Below, one piece after another: positions 61,850-64,000 of a stretch of 64,000 bases of DNA. Where the stretch lies: positions 1,240,001-1,304,000 of the forward strand of contig NZ_FMHT01000003.1 in assembly GCF_900091585.1 (NCBI RefSeq), given 5' to 3'. Every line of letters starts with the position of its first letter. Positions within the stretch are counted from its first letter, which is position 1. The notes beneath the pieces were generated by a model that ran no database searches, had not been told where the DNA came from, and saw nothing but the letters and a program-made list of their open reading frames with translations. Both the position numbers and the translations under genes were made by a program. The DNA is from Micromonospora nigra (GTDB lineage: Bacteria; Actinomycetota; Actinomycetes; Mycobacteriales; Micromonosporaceae).

Positions 61850-63612
61850 ATGCGGGGAATCCGGGTGGTGGTGCTGGCCACCGCGTCGGCAGCCGTGCTC
61901 GGCGTGGCGTACCTCACGCTCCCGCCGATGGGATCCGACCTCGCCGCCCAGGTGGCCCGGGCCGACTTCTTCGCGGCCCACGGTGGCACGCCGGTGGACC
62001 TGCGCTGGTACGGCGGGGTGCACCAGTTCGGCTACAGCCTGCTCACCCAGCCGGTGATGGCCGTCCTGGGTGTCCGGGTCACCGGGGCGCTGGCGCTGGT
62101 CGCGGCGGCGGCGGCGTTCGCGGCGCTGCTGGTGCGCGTCCGGGTGCCCCGACCGCTGGCGGGGGCCCTGGTCGGGGTGGCCGCGATCGCCGGGAACCTG
62201 GTCGCCGGTCGGGTCACCTACGGCGTGGGCGTGGCGTTCGGGCTGGCCGCACTGCTGGCACTCACCCTGCCGACCCACCGGCGGGGCGAGCCACCACCTC
62301 GGCCGGGCCGGCCGCCCCGCCAGCCTGGACTGTCGCACCGGCCGGGCCTGCGGCTGGGGCTCGCCGCCACCGGCGCACTGCTCGCCTCGGCGGCCAGTCC
62401 GGTGGCCGGGCTGTTCGTCGGCCTCGCCGGTGCGGCGCTGCTGCTGTCCCGCCGGTACGCCGACGGCCTGGCCCTCGGTGTCGCGGCGGCGCTGCCCCTC
62501 GGCGTGACGGCGCTGCTCTTCGGTGACGGGGGCTGGATGAACATCAGCCGCACCGACACCGTCCGCGCGGTGGTGACGGCGCTGCTGGTGGCGGCGCTGG
62601 TCGGATACCGGCCGGTGCGGGTGGGGGCGCTGCTGGCGGCGGGCGGGGTGCTGGTCGCCGCGCTGGTGCACACCCCGGTCGGCCTGAACGCGACCCGGCT
62701 GGCGGCGATGTTCGCCCTGCCGCTGCTGGCCGCCGCCGCCCGCCCGCCCGCCTGGGCGGCGCTGCTGCCGCGCCTGGGCACGGGGTCCAGCCGGGGGTCG
62801 GCGGGTCCCGGGGGCCAGCCGGCACGCGCGGCGGAACGGCCCCCCGAGGGCCAGCCGGCACGCGAGGCCGCGCGGGCCCGCGCGGCGGGGCGGGCACGCG
62901 AGGTCAGGCGCGCCGGCGAGGCGTCGAGGTGGCCGCCCTGGTGGCGCTGCTCGCGGCGGTGTGCTGGTGGCAGCCGCCGGTGGTCCCGGCCGACCTGCGC
63001 AGCATCGGCGACCCGACCAGCCGGGCGGCCTACTTCGCCCCGCTGCGCGACTTCCTCGCCGGGCAGCGCCTGACCGGACGGGTGGAGGTGCCGCCGACCC
63101 GCAACTACTGGGAGGCCGCGTCGCTGGGCGAGGTGCCGCTGGCCCGGGGCTGGCTGCGGCAGGCCGACATCGACCGCAACCCGCTGTTCTTCACCACGGT
63201 CCCCGGTGCCGCCGGCACCGGCGTGCCGCTGACCCCGGACACCTACCGGGCCTGGCTGGTCGAGAACGCCGTGCAGTTCGTGGCGGTCCCCGACGCGCCG
63301 CTGTCCTGGGTGGGGCGGGCCGAGGCGCACCTCGTCACGGCAGGGCTGCCGTACCTGACGCCGGTCTGGTCCGGCCCGCACTGGCGGGTCTGGGCGGTGA
63401 CCGACCCGACCCCGCTGGTCGGCGCACCGGGTGTGCTGGTCGCGCAGGACGGGGCCGCGGTGACGTTCGAGACGACCGGCCCGGGGGTGGTTCCGGTGCG
63501 GGTGCGCCACAGCCCCTGGCTGACGGCGTCCGGCGGCGGTGTCGTGCGGGCGTCCGGCGACTGGGTGACCGTGACCGTGCCCGGTGCCGGCCGCTACACC
63601 CTCGGCAGCTGA
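61850..63612 (+). pseudogene. Polytopic membrane protein gene with an apparent frameshift
   Basis: Two frames together look like one membrane protein. The first starts at ATG 61850 (MRGIRVVVLATASAAVLGV, with GAGGTGGG upstream) and gives about ten hydrophobic segments (GSDLAAQVARADFFAAHGG, VHQFGYSLLTQPVMA). It then runs on into Arg/Ser-rich nonsense to 63073. The next frame (open from before 62761) gives the expected last membrane helix VAALVALLAAVCWWQPP and the soluble domain (DPTSRAAYFAPLRDFLAGQ, TRNYWEAASLGEVPLARGW) to 63612. The switch lies somewhere in 62740-62930, a GC-rich repetitive linker with a CCCCCC run near 62840. A sequencing error, real inactivation or ribosomal frameshifting are all possible. 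Family: GT-C-like, function unknown. Confidence 0.65.
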
Positions 63613-63724
63613 ACACCGACTTTTGCCAAACCAGCAATCTTTCTTGCCGGTACGTGTGCGGCGCCGGACGATCGGTGCGGCGGGGCCCAGAGGATGGGGC
63701 CCGGCAACCACCTGAGGAGGAAGC

Positions 63725-64000
63725 ATGCGCCACGACGGCGAGACCGCACCGCGCACCCACCGGCAGCCGACGCAGGACCGGCCGGCCGGAGTGGACGACG
63801 AGACGGCCCGGTTCTGGGACGACCTCTACGGCCAGCGGGAACGACGCTGGAGCGGGCGGGCGAACCCGCACCTGGTCGACGTCGCCGGCCCGCTGCCCGC
63901 CGGCACCGTGCTGGACCTCGGCTGCGGCGAGGGCGGCGACGCGGTCTGGCTGGCCCGTCAGGGCTGGCGGGTGACCGCGGTCGACGTCTCGGCCACCGCC
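63725..64000 (+). CDS. SAM-dependent methyltransferase, 3'-truncated by the window
   Basis: The first 92 residues are visible. Class I motif I is clear: GTVLDLGCGEGGDAVWLARQGW, with the next acidic strand end TAVDVSATA. The N-terminal part contains ETARFWDDLYGQRERRWSGRAN, as in methyltransferases annotated with thiopurine or tellurite-type domains. AGGAGG lies seven bases before the ATG. The upstream region 63613-63724 contains an AT-richer stretch (TTTTGCCAAACCAGCAATCT) that may hold its promoter. Confidence 0.85.
   Translation, partial: MRHDGETAPRTHRQPTQDRPAGVDDETARFWDDLYGQRERRWSGRANPHLVDVAGPLPAGTVLDLGCGEGGDAVWLARQGWRVTAVDVSATA

Overview
The window is very GC-rich, uses GTG and TTG starts freely, and encodes a cytochrome bc1-aa3 branch with a diheme cytochrome c (QcrC), a GlnA of the adenylylated actinobacterial type, and MptB-like mannosyltransferases. 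This points to an actinomycete, most likely Micromonospora or a close relative (genus is inference). Much of the gene order matches, from recall, the M. tuberculosis stretch Rv2192c-Rv2220 (trpD, ctaE, qcrCAB, ctaF, ctaC, adoK, erpA, glycerate kinase, cobT, cobS, gcvT, pepB, sucB, TIGR01777 epimerase, lipB, lipA, DUF4191, RDD, glnA). The mycobacterial asnB and ilvE are absent, and several accessory blocks are inserted.

Layout. 0-3.3 kb: 5'-truncated Rel-family protein, Nudix hydrolase, sugar-phosphate nucleotidyltransferase, AsnC-type ligand-binding protein. 3.3-13.3 kb: DUF4142 exported protein, qcrB-qcrA-qcrC-ctaE (minus strand), a CtaG-like oxidase assembly protein, a receiver-like protein, trpD, a small zinc ribbon, ctaF and ctaC. 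13.4-20.7 kb: sulfur and Fe-S genes (cysteine desulfurase, TusA-like, ErpA), an AdoK-type kinase, glycerate kinase, nadA, murA. 20.8-33.7 kb is the most accessory region: DUF3043, a three-gene ABC-2 exporter, a 1553-residue disordered/TPR/WG-repeat protein, three lipoprotein genes divergent from a TetR regulator across an AT-rich operator-like region, and an aldo/keto reductase. 33.7-46.1 kb: M50 protease, small proteins, cobU-cobT fusion and cobS, a DUF2314 protein, gcvT, pepA, lpdA, sucB. 46.2-58.4 kb: LtrA-like protein, epimerase, secreted PHB-depolymerase-like esterase, a polytopic membrane protein, lipB, an archaeal-type aspartyl-tRNA synthetase behind a T-box leader, lipA, DUF4191, RDD, glnA. 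58.8-64 kb: two tandem MptB-like mannosyltransferases, a frameshifted membrane protein and the start of a methyltransferase.

How the genes work together. The qcr/cta genes give the respiratory bc1-aa3 branch (ctaD is not here). The desulfurase, TusA-like protein and ErpA could supply sulfur and clusters to client proteins encoded nearby (NadA, LipA, Rieske QcrA). LipB and LipA make the lipoyl groups used by SucB and recycled by LpdA, and required by the GcvT system.

Regulation visible in sequence. The clearest items are a T-box leader with specifier GAC upstream of the synthetase, twin GTGA-N6-TCAC palindromes upstream of the esterase, a GlnR-like half box upstream of glnA, and at least ten genes whose -10 hexamer lies 6-8 bases before the start codon, the arrangement of leaderless transcripts. 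Many convergent gene pairs are separated by long GC-rich hairpins.
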